A DNA stretch of 24,502 nt from a virus. Both the position numbers and the translations under genes were made by a program. Positions 6,880 to 13,769 of this stretch are shown here, in pieces. The first letter of the stretch is position 1. Each line of letters opens with the position of its first letter. The notes beneath the pieces were generated by a model. That model made no database searches and was not told the origin of the DNA. It worked only from the letters and a program-made list of their open reading frames with translations. The stretch lies in the IMG/VR virus record IMGVR_UViG_3300021225_000024, positions 1-24,502 of that record, one strand, 5' to 3'.

Positions 6880-7955
6880 GCTGTGTAAGTCCCTGAAGTG
6901 GTAAATTTCATAACTGTATTAGCACCATAAGTTGTTACAGTTGGAGAACCAGTAGTTGTGCCTGAATAATTTACTGTAGGAACAGAAACAATAATTATTC
7001 CTGATCCACCATTTCCACCATTTTTGTCTACACCATTCCATCCTGCTCCACCACCACCACCGCCAGTATTAACAGTTCCATTTGAGCCATTATTGTCTCC
7101 ACTTCCATTTCCGCCGCCGCCAGTTCCGCCAGTTCCGCCACTATTTCCTCCTGAAAATAATGAAGAACCACCACCACCGCCACCAGCATAATAAATAGTA
7201 GAGCCAGTTAATCCATTAGTTAATCCAATACCGCCATTTCCTGCGCCAGTATTAGTTCCATTTCCACCAGCCGCACCAGCACCGCCTCCGCCACCAGCAC
7301 CTTGTGCGCCGCTACCTGAACCGCCGTTGTTTCCCTGACCGCTAGTTCCAACTCCTGAGTTTCCTCCTCCTGAACCACCTGATCCGCCAGTATTACCTCC
7401 ATAGCCACCACCAATTGCATCAGCTATTCCAGTAATAGAAGAGTTTGCGCCTGAAGAACCGCTACCACCTCCTGAACCAATAACAAAGTAATAAGTGTTT
7501 CCTGGCGTAAATGAAACAGAACTTGCAATAAAACCGCCAGCACCTCCACCGCCACCAATCACATTTCCTGGTGAAGGCGATCCGCCACCACCACCAGCAA
7601 CAACTAAATAATTTGCTGTATATAAACCTTCAGGAACTGTGGTAAATTTTTCCCAAGAACCAGCAACATATCCTTCAAAAAAACCGCCTGCATCTGTGCA
7701 GTAACGAATTTCTCCATTAGTAGGCGATGTTGGTCTTTGTGCTCCAGTTCCAACAGGAAGTCCTAAAGCAGTTGTTCCTGTAAATAATGGAAGCCCTGTA
7801 ACAGTTAAATTTGGAACAGTTAAAGTCCCTGTGTTGTCTATATATAAAAGCGTTCCATTAGCCGCTGGAAGAGTCATGGTGTAATCAGATGCAGTATCTG
7901 CATTTGATAATGTGACAGTTCCGCCTGAATTACCTAAAAATATTAATTGCGACAT
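6876..7955 (-). CDS. Glycine-rich tail fibre/adhesin, 359 aa
   Basis: Probable receptor-binding fibre. The N-terminal part (1-60) has GNSGGTVTLSNADTASDYTM and a run of short strands, then the linker GTGAQRPTSPTNGEIRY (69-85) that often precedes phage fibre tips. From YLVVAGGGGG (116-125) to about residue 316 nearly half the residues are glycine, in blocks such as GGGGAGGF, GGSGGGNSG and YYAGGGGGG. The protein ends in a beta-rich cap IIIVSVPTVNYSG and KFTTSGTYTA. Such domains can fold as a sandwich of polyglycine-II helices, as in the tip adhesin of Salmonella phage S16, where the loops contact the receptor. The C-terminal 290 residues are clearly paralogous to the end of the 862-aa fibre upstream. 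AGGAAG stands 4 nt before the ATG. Confidence 0.75.
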   Translation of the reverse strand: MSQLIFLGNSGGTVTLSNADTASDYTMTLPAANGTLLYIDNTGTLTVPNLTVTGLPLFTGTTALGLPVGTGAQRPTSPTNGEIRYCTDAGGFFEGYVAGSWEKFTTVPEGLYTANYLVVAGGGGGSPSPGNVIGGGGGAGGFIASSVSFTPGNTYYFVIGSGGGSGSSGANSSITGIADAIGGGYGGNTGGSGGSGGGNSGVGTSGQGNNGGSGSGAQGAGGGGGAGAAGGNGTNTGAGNGGIGLTNGLTGSTIYYAGGGGGGSSLFSGGNSGGTGGTGGGGNGSGDNNGSNGTVNTGGGGGGAGWNGVDKNGGNGGSGIIIVSVPTVNYSGTTTGSPTVTTYGANTVMKFTTSGTYTA

Positions 7956-7972
7956 GATTCTTCCTATGTATA

Positions 7973-8338
7973 TTAGGCTAATTCAATCCAAGATTGTGTT
8001 GCTTCATTCCATTGATAATATTTGCCATCATTAGGATAAGGAATAGGAGCTTCCCATAGCCAACTTGAAGTATTTAATATCCAACTTGCATAAGGTTTTG
8101 GAGCATAAAAAACATCATTTGTAACATCGTATGTATCGCCAATTGATGCGTAATTTGCCCTTAATGGTATTCCACCATCAGGTTGACCATCCTGACCATA
8201 GTGAACATTTCCACGAGTGTTATAGGATGTTTGAATCCATTGACCTGGGCTTGAATCTACGAATGTATTAAAAAACTCAGGATCAGCAACAATAACTTGC
8301 GTGACCTTTCCATCTAATACTTTTGCAAAATGCGACAT
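7973..8338 (-). CDS. Conserved phage protein of the MSHFA type, 121 aa
   Basis: The function is unknown. The sequence matches a pattern I recognise from many marine and freshwater phages, including T4-like cyanophages: MSHFAKVLDGKVTQVIVAD at the start, GQWIQTSYNTRGNVHYG in the first half, a region of LRANYASIGDTYD, then YASWILN, WLWEAPIPYP, DGKYYQWNEATQSW. Tryptophan and tyrosine are abundant, and the last third contains repeated W/Y strand motifs (WILN-SSWLWEAP-YYQWNE-SWIELA) suggestive of small beta hairpins. The family is usually next to structural genes. Here it is between two fibre genes that share a glycine-rich tip, so a fibre-associated or virion role is inferred. GGAG lies 6 nt before the ATG. 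Confidence 0.6.
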   Translation of the reverse strand: MSHFAKVLDGKVTQVIVADPEFFNTFVDSSPGQWIQTSYNTRGNVHYGQDGQPDGGIPLRANYASIGDTYDVTNDVFYAPKPYASWILNTSSWLWEAPIPYPNDGKYYQWNEATQSWIELA

Positions 8339-8350
8339 GAATTGCTCCTT

Positions 8351-10939
8351 TTAAGCTGTGTAAGTTCCACTAGAAGTGAATGAATGAACATAGTAAGTAG
8401 TTCCACCTGATTGATAAGAAGTTACTGTTCCGCCAGTTCCTTTTTGTGATGCGCTTGCATAAGAAATAATTACTATACCTGATCCACCACCAGCACCGCT
8501 GGAGCCGCCGCCACCACCGCCTCCTGTATTAACAGTTCCAGCAGTTCCGTTAGCTTGACCACCTCCTGCTCCACCACCACCAGTTCCTCCTGAACTTCCT
8601 GTTGCTCCAGCAGTTCCTGAACCGCCTCCACCTCCGCCAGCATAGTAGACGCTTGCGCCTGTAATTGTGGAAGCAATTCCTACTCCACCATTACCGCAAA
8701 CACGATAACCGCTTGCATCACTTCCAACTGCGCCAGCGCCACCGCCGCCGCCTGAAATATTTGGATTTGCGCCACTCTGACCATAGCCACCACGATTGCC
8801 TTGGCCTGAAGTTCCTGTTCCTGGAGTTCCTGAATCTTGTGCTCCAGCACCACTTCCACCATTTCCGCTGTTACCATTACCGCCACCGATTGCAGTTGCT
8901 ATGCCGCTAATAACCGAATTAGACCCTGCCGAACCAGCACCGCCACCAGCACCAACAGTAACTGTGTAGGCGGTTGTTGGCGTCACAGTTGCAGTTGCAG
9001 TAAGCAAACCTCCTGCGCCTCCGCCACCGCCTGAACCGCCACCGCCGCCAGCAACTACTAAATAAGTGATCGTGTAACTTTGAGAAGTCAGCCCTGTCCA
9101 ACCAGTTCCACTATAAACTTCATATTGATTTAGTGTTGTGTTATAACGCATCGCACCATTAGCAGGGCTTGATGGTCTTTGTGCAGTTGTGCCACTAGGA
9201 GGATTAATTGCTCCAGTAGCACCGCTTAAGTTTAAAATTCCTAAACTTGGATTCCAAGAAAGCTCTGTGGAACTTGTATTAATTCCAGTAATTGTTCCGC
9301 TAGTTGCGCTAGTAAATGTTAAATAACGAGTTGCATTTGTGCTTGTATCGTCAGTTACAGTTAAACCAGCAGAAATAGTAGACCAAGCAAATGCGCTTCC
9401 ATTCCATCCTAAATAGGAGCTAGTTACAGTTGGAGCAGTAATAAAGCTAGTTGCCCCTGCGCCTGTTTGATAAGCTATTTGATTTGCTGTTCCGCTTGCT
9501 AAATTGGTTGCTGTAGTTGCGCTTGTAGCAGAAGTTGCTGTTGCCGCATTGCCACCAATAGAAAGACTTGATGCAGTTCCAGTTAGGCCAGTTCCAGGGC
9601 CACTAAATTGAGAAGTGGCTGTAATTGTTGTTCCACGCACTGTGCTGGCAGTTGTGCCACCAATTGCAGGAGGACTAGAAAGGTCTAAAGAGCCGCCTAA
9701 AGTTAAACTTCCGCTAGAAGTAACTGTTCCAGTAAGGGTAATTCCTGATACTGTTCCAGTTCCGCTAACTGATGTAACACCAGTTGCAGGAGCATTTGCC
9801 CATGTTGGAACTCCTGCCGCTAAAGTCAAAATTTGACCATTAGTGCCAATACCTAAGAATGTAGTTGCTCCAGCCGCAGATTGATAAGGCAAAGAACCAG
9901 CCGAACCGCCAGCTAAATTAGTGGCTGTTGTAGCTGATGTTGCACTTGTAGCTGTTGCGGCATTACCGCCAATAGACAATCCAGTAGCAGTTCCAGTTAA
10001 TCCTGTGCCTGGGCCTGTAAATTGCGTTCCAGCAGTAATAGTCGTGCCAGTTACTGCGGCGGCAGTTGTTCCACCAATAGGTGTGCCATTAATTGTTCCG
10101 CCAGTAATCGCTACGCTGTTAGCATTTTGTGTAGACATAGTGCCAAGACCTGACACTTGCGTATTGGAAATAGCAATTGTTGTGTCGGTTGCACTAGTAA
10201 TTTGACCTTGAGCATTTACCGCAACAACAGGAACAGAGCTTGCAGAGCCATAAGTTGCCGCAGTAACGCCAGTATTGGTAATGCTAAAAGTGTATGCGGC
10301 TAAGGTTAATCCTGTTCCAGCAAAATAAGTGCCAGCAACGCTAAAATTTGACCAATTAATATCGGTTACGCCTAAAGTTCCGCCACCTTGGGCAGAGCAA
10401 TACCATGCAGAGCCTTTTTGTGAGCCATATTCTACAAATCCAATCGCAGAAATATATTCATTCCAAGAGTCGCCATCGCTTGCATAAGACCAAGATCCAC
10501 TAGAAGCCACATAAATGCCGTTTTGAGCCGCATTTGCTTGGTTTTTGACCAATACTCTATCACCAGCAACAGTTTGGTATGTGTCGATGATAGGAAAACC
10601 TGAAAGCGTAATTGGTGCAGTTGTAGCCACTTGGAATGGTTGTTTCCAACTTAATCCTGAAGCCACAGAATCTACATATAGCTTATTAGCAATATCTGTG
10701 GAGCCTACTGGAGTAGCCGCTACTTGACCGCTTGTAAATGATCCAGTTGATGGAGTAATTGAGCCAATTGGACTGCTGTCAATTGTGCTGTTTGTAATGT
10801 GTAAACCAGATTGATCAGGATCAATAGTTGCTACAAATGGCTGTCCCTGACCAATAAAAGTCTGAAATTGACCATCAACACTAAAATAAGCCTGAACAGG
10901 CAGTAAATTCTGAACTGTAGAATTAGCTGGATTAGCCAT
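8351..10939 (-). CDS. Long tail fibre protein, 862 aa
   Basis: Predicted tail fibre. Four regions are visible. Residues 1-90 hold an attachment segment including NLLPVQAYFSVDGQFQTFIG (11-30), related to the N-terminus of the next upstream gene, and then DIANKLYVDSVASGL. Residues 95-205 contain a fibre domain with AGDRVLVKNQANAAQNGIYV, common in phage fibres. Residues 205-530 are a low-complexity Thr/Ser/Gly/Ala shaft that includes a 72-residue unit twice (289-361 and 427-499). Residues 583-862 hold the linker GTTAQRPSSPANGAMRYN, a glycine-rich tip (628-822) and the cap HSFTSSGTYTA. The tip is probably a polyglycine-II-type receptor-binding domain. The ATG follows AAGGA at 5 nt. No chaperone or auto-cleavage domain was recognised. 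Confidence 0.8.
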   Translation of the reverse strand: MANPANSTVQNLLPVQAYFSVDGQFQTFIGQGQPFVATIDPDQSGLHITNSTIDSSPIGSITPSTGSFTSGQVAATPVGSTDIANKLYVDSVASGLSWKQPFQVATTAPITLSGFPIIDTYQTVAGDRVLVKNQANAAQNGIYVASSGSWSYASDGDSWNEYISAIGFVEYGSQKGSAWYCSAQGGGTLGVTDINWSNFSVAGTYFAGTGLTLAAYTFSITNTGVTAATYGSASSVPVVAVNAQGQITSATDTTIAISNTQVSGLGTMSTQNANSVAITGGTINGTPIGGTTAAAVTGTTITAGTQFTGPGTGLTGTATGLSIGGNAATATSATSATTATNLAGGSAGSLPYQSAAGATTFLGIGTNGQILTLAAGVPTWANAPATGVTSVSGTGTVSGITLTGTVTSSGSLTLGGSLDLSSPPAIGGTTASTVRGTTITATSQFSGPGTGLTGTASSLSIGGNAATATSATSATTATNLASGTANQIAYQTGAGATSFITAPTVTSSYLGWNGSAFAWSTISAGLTVTDDTSTNATRYLTFTSATSGTITGINTSSTELSWNPSLGILNLSGATGAINPPSGTTAQRPSSPANGAMRYNTTLNQYEVYSGTGWTGLTSQSYTITYLVVAGGGGGSGGGGGAGGLLTATATVTPTTAYTVTVGAGGGAGSAGSNSVISGIATAIGGGNGNSGNGGSGAGAQDSGTPGTGTSGQGNRGGYGQSGANPNISGGGGGAGAVGSDASGYRVCGNGGVGIASTITGASVYYAGGGGGGSGTAGATGSSGGTGGGGAGGGQANGTAGTVNTGGGGGGGSSGAGGGSGIVIISYASASQKGTGGTVTSYQSGGTTYYVHSFTSSGTYTA
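9443..9661 (-). repeat. Fibre shaft repeat, copy 2
   Basis: This encodes residues 427-499 of the 862-aa fibre. It matches residues 289-361 with a period of 138 residues. Shared landmarks are GGTTA, TVRGTTIT, GPGTGLTGTA, LSIGGNAATATSATSATTAT and QTGAGATSF. The DNA has drifted at third positions but is still visibly related. Confidence 0.75.
9857..10075 (-). repeat. Fibre shaft repeat, copy 1
   Basis: This encodes residues 289-361 of the 862-aa fibre, with the landmarks GGTTA, AVTGTTIT, GPGTGLTGTA, LSIGGNAATATSATSATTAT and QSAAGATTF. It is the partner of the copy at 9443-9661. Between the copies lies a stretch with GTNGQILTLAAGVPTWANAP, a strand motif frequent in phage fibre shafts. Confidence 0.75.
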
Positions 10940-10947
10940 ACTTTTCC

Positions 10948-11544
10948 TTAACTATATTGAATTCTAATGGCTGGAATACTTACGCCTACAGAACCAGGCA
11001 AAGCATAAGTTTGCAATTCAACTTTACTATCGTTTGAGTAAATTTTATATCTTGTTTGTTCACCAGCTTGTCTATAAATAGCTTGGGCATAAATGACTTG
11101 AGTTAGCTGATTGTTTGCAAGTTGATAAGATTTACCTGAATTTGCGTTTACAACCCATCCTGAACCAGTATTTTTTTCAGCATAAATATAAACAAATTGA
11201 GAAGCCGCAGATGAAATAGCGTTTACAACCAAAGAAAGGCTGTAGCTTCCTGCATTTGTAAATGTGTATATTCCAGTAGAAGAACTGTAAGTAATACCGC
11301 TTGATCCTGACAATGTGGAAGCTGGAGCCAATAAAGATGGCGTTCCTGTCAAAGCTATAGAAGCAGATAAGTCATAAGTTTCTATATGAGGCTGATTTGT
11401 AACATTGCCAAATGTAACAGGAGGAGAAAAATATTCACCGCCTGGGCCTATTAAACTAATGCAGTTTCCATTTGAATCAAATAGCCCCTGAACAGGAACT
11501 ATGTTTGTTGATACTGTTGAAGCTACTTGATTAGATGTTGTCAT
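10948..11544 (-). CDS. Short tail fibre/adhesin-like protein, 198 aa
   Basis: Probable short fibre or head fibre. The N-terminal 45 residues include NIVPVQGLFDSNGNCISLIG and GGEYFSPP. This is the same motif order as NLLPVQAYFSVDGQFQTFIG in the following 862-aa fibre, so both products may attach to the same virion site. The remainder is a beta-rich domain with SGITYSSSTGIYTFTNAGSY, SLSLVVNAIS, SQFVYIYAEKNTGSGW, YAQAIYRQAGEQTRYKIY and PAIRIQYS. That strand pattern resembles C1q/TNF-like or other jelly-roll trimerisation domains found at fibre ends. This is a likeness by eye, not a proven match. Its start overlaps the preceding stop (TAATG), and the next gene follows after 8 nt with its own AAGGA. 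Confidence 0.6.
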   Translation of the reverse strand: MTTSNQVASTVSTNIVPVQGLFDSNGNCISLIGPGGEYFSPPVTFGNVTNQPHIETYDLSASIALTGTPSLLAPASTLSGSSGITYSSSTGIYTFTNAGSYSLSLVVNAISSAASQFVYIYAEKNTGSGWVVNANSGKSYQLANNQLTQVIYAQAIYRQAGEQTRYKIYSNDSKVELQTYALPGSVGVSIPAIRIQYS

Positions 11545-11873
11545 TAGTTAATTCCTTCGCCTGGAGTTATTTCTACAGAAGCCGCAGAAGCAATAAACCA
11601 TGCATTTGGTGGAATTCCAGCAAAAACGCCTACTCCGTTAGCAGGAATAGCCAAAGTATTAGCAGATGGTGCGCCAGCAGATGGTGCTGTTACTACAGGA
11701 GTAACGCTTGCATCATTTGGTTCTTGTGGTTGCCAGCTTACTCGCACAAGGCTAGAAGTTAAATTGACGATGCGATAGCCAGTTGGATATACATTATTGG
11801 CGGATTTAACCTGAACTGCGGAAACGCCAACTAAATATGTAGGGCCAAATGGCGAAAAGGCTGAGTTATACAT
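11544..11873 (-). CDS. Putative structural protein, 109 aa
   Basis: No characterised family is recognised. It is the first gene after the terminator at 11920-11953. The protein opens with NSAFSPFGPTYLVGVSAVQV, continues with strands GYRIVNLTSSLVRVSW and a Pro/Ala-rich loop (PVVTAPSAGAPSANTL), and ends with GVGVFAGIPPNAWFIASA and VEITPGEGIN. The pattern (strand, YRIVN, W, a mid-chain apolar PxNAWF, final strand) is that of a small single-domain beta sandwich. A decoration, head-fibre or tail-tip protein would fit its position between head and fibre genes. I have the impression of similar proteins in other podophages but cannot name the family. The gene ends in a TAATG overlap with the 198-aa adhesin gene. 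Confidence 0.55.
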   Translation of the reverse strand: MYNSAFSPFGPTYLVGVSAVQVKSANNVYPTGYRIVNLTSSLVRVSWQPQEPNDASVTPVVTAPSAGAPSANTLAIPANGVGVFAGIPPNAWFIASAASVEITPGEGIN

Positions 11874-11902
11874 TCTTTTTTCCTTATTAAAAAGGTCATT
11901 TC

Positions 11903-11908
11903 ATTATA
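11903..11908 (-). promoter_or_regulatory. Candidate -10 promoter box (TATAAT) for the tail operon
   Basis: A perfect TATAAT hexamer on the minus strand lies just beyond the terminator and about 30 nt before the ATG of the 109-aa gene. No good -35 hexamer is seen 16-18 nt upstream, where the terminator stem and T-tract lie (best match TGGCTT). The call rests on the -10 match and the position in a short gap between two operon blocks. Confidence 0.35.
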
Positions 11909-11919
11909 GGTTAAATAAG

Positions 11920-11953
11920 AAAAAAAGCCACACTTTTTGGGCGTGGCCTTTTC
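11920..11953 (-). terminator. Intrinsic terminator after the head gene module
   Basis: On the minus strand a 7-bp stem GCCACGC/GTGTGGC (one G-U pair) closes a 7-nt loop CCAAAAA and is followed directly by seven T residues, with flanking A residues able to extend the stem. It starts about 20 nt after the stop of the 147-aa gene. It is the best terminator in the window and separates the head module from the tail module. Confidence 0.85.
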
Positions 11954-11972
11954 CTTTTACATCAATTGTTTC

Positions 11973-12416
11973 TTAGTTAGAAACGCTAAAGTCGTAACCA
12001 TAAACATAAACATCAAATGTTGCGCCAGCGACAGCTGTTGTCAATGGAGCAGTAACATTTAAGTATAGGTTTTGAACAGTAGTTGCAGTTGTTTGTGCTG
12101 AAGGAGCAACTAAAGACACACCTTGAGCAGAGCTCAAGTTAGCGGCAGTAATTGCGCCATACAAGCTAGAACCACCTGAAGTTGTCGCTACGCCCAAAGC
12201 TAGGCCAGTTGGCGTTACAGCCGCACCAGCGTTGTTTAGGTTAGTTACGATCAAAGACTGTGGCAAAAATACTGAACTGTTGTTCACTTGCATTGCATAA
12301 GAAGCAATAGCGTTAGCGTTTACATTTTTCAAAGTAGCGATCAAGCGTAGTGTTTGGCTTGTCGTTACATTTGATGGATGCGAACTAGATGTGACTGCTG
12401 GTCCTGGATTAGACAT
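11973..12416 (-). CDS. Putative capsid decoration or minor head protein, 147 aa
   Basis: The family is not recognised. The protein is rich in Ser, Thr, Ala, Val and Asn with very few charged residues. Visible strand-like segments are TSQTLRLIATLKNVN, SYAMQVNNSSVFLPQSLIVT, QNLYLNVTAPL and TFDVYVYGYDFSVSN. This is the composition of an exposed beta-sandwich virion protein. It lies 49 nt after the coat gene and right before the terminator, the place where many phages encode capsid decoration or cement proteins, so that role is inferred from context. A purine-rich AAAGGAAAA site lies just before the ATG. Confidence 0.55.
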   Translation of the reverse strand: MSNPGPAVTSSSHPSNVTTSQTLRLIATLKNVNANAIASYAMQVNNSSVFLPQSLIVTNLNNAGAAVTPTGLALGVATTSGGSSLYGAITAANLSSAQGVSLVAPSAQTTATTVQNLYLNVTAPLTTAVAGATFDVYVYGYDFSVSN

Positions 12417-12438
12417 AATATTTTCCTTTATAAATTAA

Positions 12439-12459
12439 AAGGGAAGGGCTTTTGCCCCT
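12439..12459 (-). other. Hairpin after the coat gene (possible weak terminator)
   Basis: On the minus strand AGGGGC and GCCCTT can pair around an AAAA loop (12444-12459), only a few bases after the coat stop. It is followed by TCCCTTTTAATTT rather than a clean T-run. A weak terminator or a 3' stabilising hairpin that lets some transcripts continue into the 147-aa gene is plausible. Confidence 0.35.
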
Positions 12460-12465
12460 CCGTTA

Positions 12466-13740
12466 TTAGGCGGCAACTCGGCAAGCAAGTTCTTGGTAGA
12501 GTGGAGCCCATCCATAAAGCACATCAACACGAGTCGGAATAGAGTCGTTATTGATAGTGTATTGACGAACCACACGCATAGAAAGACCAATTTCCTTGTC
12601 GCTTGCACGACCAGCAAAATGAACGCCTTCAGGCAACTCAAGGTCAGCCATAGCCAAAGTGTATGCATTGCGATGCATAACGATGTTCTGTGGAGAAACA
12701 ATGCCGTTTCCGCTTGCGTTGTATTGGCTTGCAAAGAATGTTACAGCGGCAGTTGAGCTTGTTGAAGGAATGCTCACATTCTGGAACTGACCAGCAGAAA
12801 TAATAGCTGGAGATACAGTTACAGAAACGCTAGAACCTGAGGCAACAGAAACAGCGGACTTAACAACGAAAGAACGCAGTTTGTTTGTGCCGTAGGGTTG
12901 GCGATTTTGTGGGTTAGTTGCATATACACCAGCAATGGTAAATGTGTCACCAGCGTTCAAATTGATTGTGCCAGTATTAGCGGCAGTCAAAGTGATAGTA
13001 GAGCTAGAAGCCCAGCCTGATGTCAAGAAACCAGTTGCAGTTGTAGTATTTACAGATGCAGTAACTGTGTTGGTGGTGAAGTTACCAAAAGTCTGTGACA
13101 CGATGTTTTGGTCAAGCTTCCAGTTCATACCGCCTGAATCACGACCCATCAAGCCTTTTGTATATTGCTCGCTGATGGAAGTCTGTGGGTTAAATAAGCC
13201 TTTCAAGCTGTCAACAATAGTTGCAGATGTAAATGGCTCAACGATACAGCTACGCTTACCATCACGAGGAGCACCTTCAGAATCAAGGTAAGCCTGTGCG
13301 TTCAAGTAAGTAATCAAAGATGTTGGAGGAGTTCCTGCTGTTCCAACGATGTTAGCTGTGTTCAAAGCGGCTGTAGTTGTGCCATCAAAGTCGATTTTGT
13401 TGGCAATAGCGGCTACTGCTGGCTTTAGGATACGATCAGAGAACATATCCAAAGACAAAGCTAAGTCTTGAGTAGTAAATTGTGTGTCCACATGGAACTG
13501 CGTGGAAAGAGTTACAGGAACTGAAGTTTCGTTCAAGTCCTCAACATTCAACGCAGGGCCAGTAGTTCCGATGAAACGACCAGGACGACGGACATTGACT
13601 GTTGCGCCGATTTTTGCGCCAACAACAGCAAATTGGTCATCATAGTTACGATCTACTTCAGATGAAAATGTAAGTTCGTTTTCCAAAACCATCAACGCTT
13701 CGTTGGTGATCTTGGAGATGGTTAATAAGGTATTACTCAT
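12466..13740 (-). CDS. Major coat protein, P22 gp5-like
   Basis: Predicted HK97-fold major capsid protein of the P22 coat type. At 424 aa it is close to P22 gp5 (430 aa). The N-terminus TLLTISKITNEALMVLENEL and the following VNVRRPGRF segment are the family's hallmark. FHVDTQFTTQDLALSLDMFS and ILKPAVAAIANKIDFD form the next helices, with GMNWKLDQNIVSQTFG in the middle. A Thr/Ser-rich beta stretch after about residue 215 (ASVNTTTATGFLTSGW, TLTAANTGTINLNAGDTFTI) occupies the place of the inserted I-domain. The C-terminus has QNIVMHRNAYTLAMADLELP and MRVVRQYTINNDSIPTRVDV. I chose the ATG at 13740 because GGAG stands 9 nt upstream. A TTG five codons earlier overlaps that Shine-Dalgarno site and is unlikely. 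Scaffolding and portal genes precede it. Confidence 0.9.
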   Translation of the reverse strand: MSNTLLTISKITNEALMVLENELTFSSEVDRNYDDQFAVVGAKIGATVNVRRPGRFIGTTGPALNVEDLNETSVPVTLSTQFHVDTQFTTQDLALSLDMFSDRILKPAVAAIANKIDFDGTTTAALNTANIVGTAGTPPTSLITYLNAQAYLDSEGAPRDGKRSCIVEPFTSATIVDSLKGLFNPQTSISEQYTKGLMGRDSGGMNWKLDQNIVSQTFGNFTTNTVTASVNTTTATGFLTSGWASSSTITLTAANTGTINLNAGDTFTIAGVYATNPQNRQPYGTNKLRSFVVKSAVSVASGSSVSVTVSPAIISAGQFQNVSIPSTSSTAAVTFFASQYNASGNGIVSPQNIVMHRNAYTLAMADLELPEGVHFAGRASDKEIGLSMRVVRQYTINNDSIPTRVDVLYGWAPLYQELACRVAA

Positions 13741-13769
13741 TTTAAAATTCTCCAAAAAAATTAGGTTTA

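Noticed and set aside
7008-7604. Direct repeats of CCA/CCG triplets that look like a microsatellite or CRISPR-like array
   Set aside because: The repeats are glycine codons of the fibre gene with no constant repeat length and no spacers. No CRISPR array was seen anywhere in the window.
8473-9101. Several open frames overlapping the glycine-rich tip on both strands
   Set aside because: They are by-products of GGN/GCN triplet repeats in the real fibre gene, have no ribosome binding sites, and encode low-complexity sequences.
12435-12734. A 99-aa open frame inside the coat gene
   Set aside because: It lies in another frame within the strongly supported coat gene, has no Shine-Dalgarno site, and its composition is not protein-like.
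13741-13755. Extended coat start at a TTG codon, adding MENFK
   Set aside because: This segment contains the GGAG ribosome binding site for the ATG at 13740, which has the right spacing and begins like other P22-type coat proteins.
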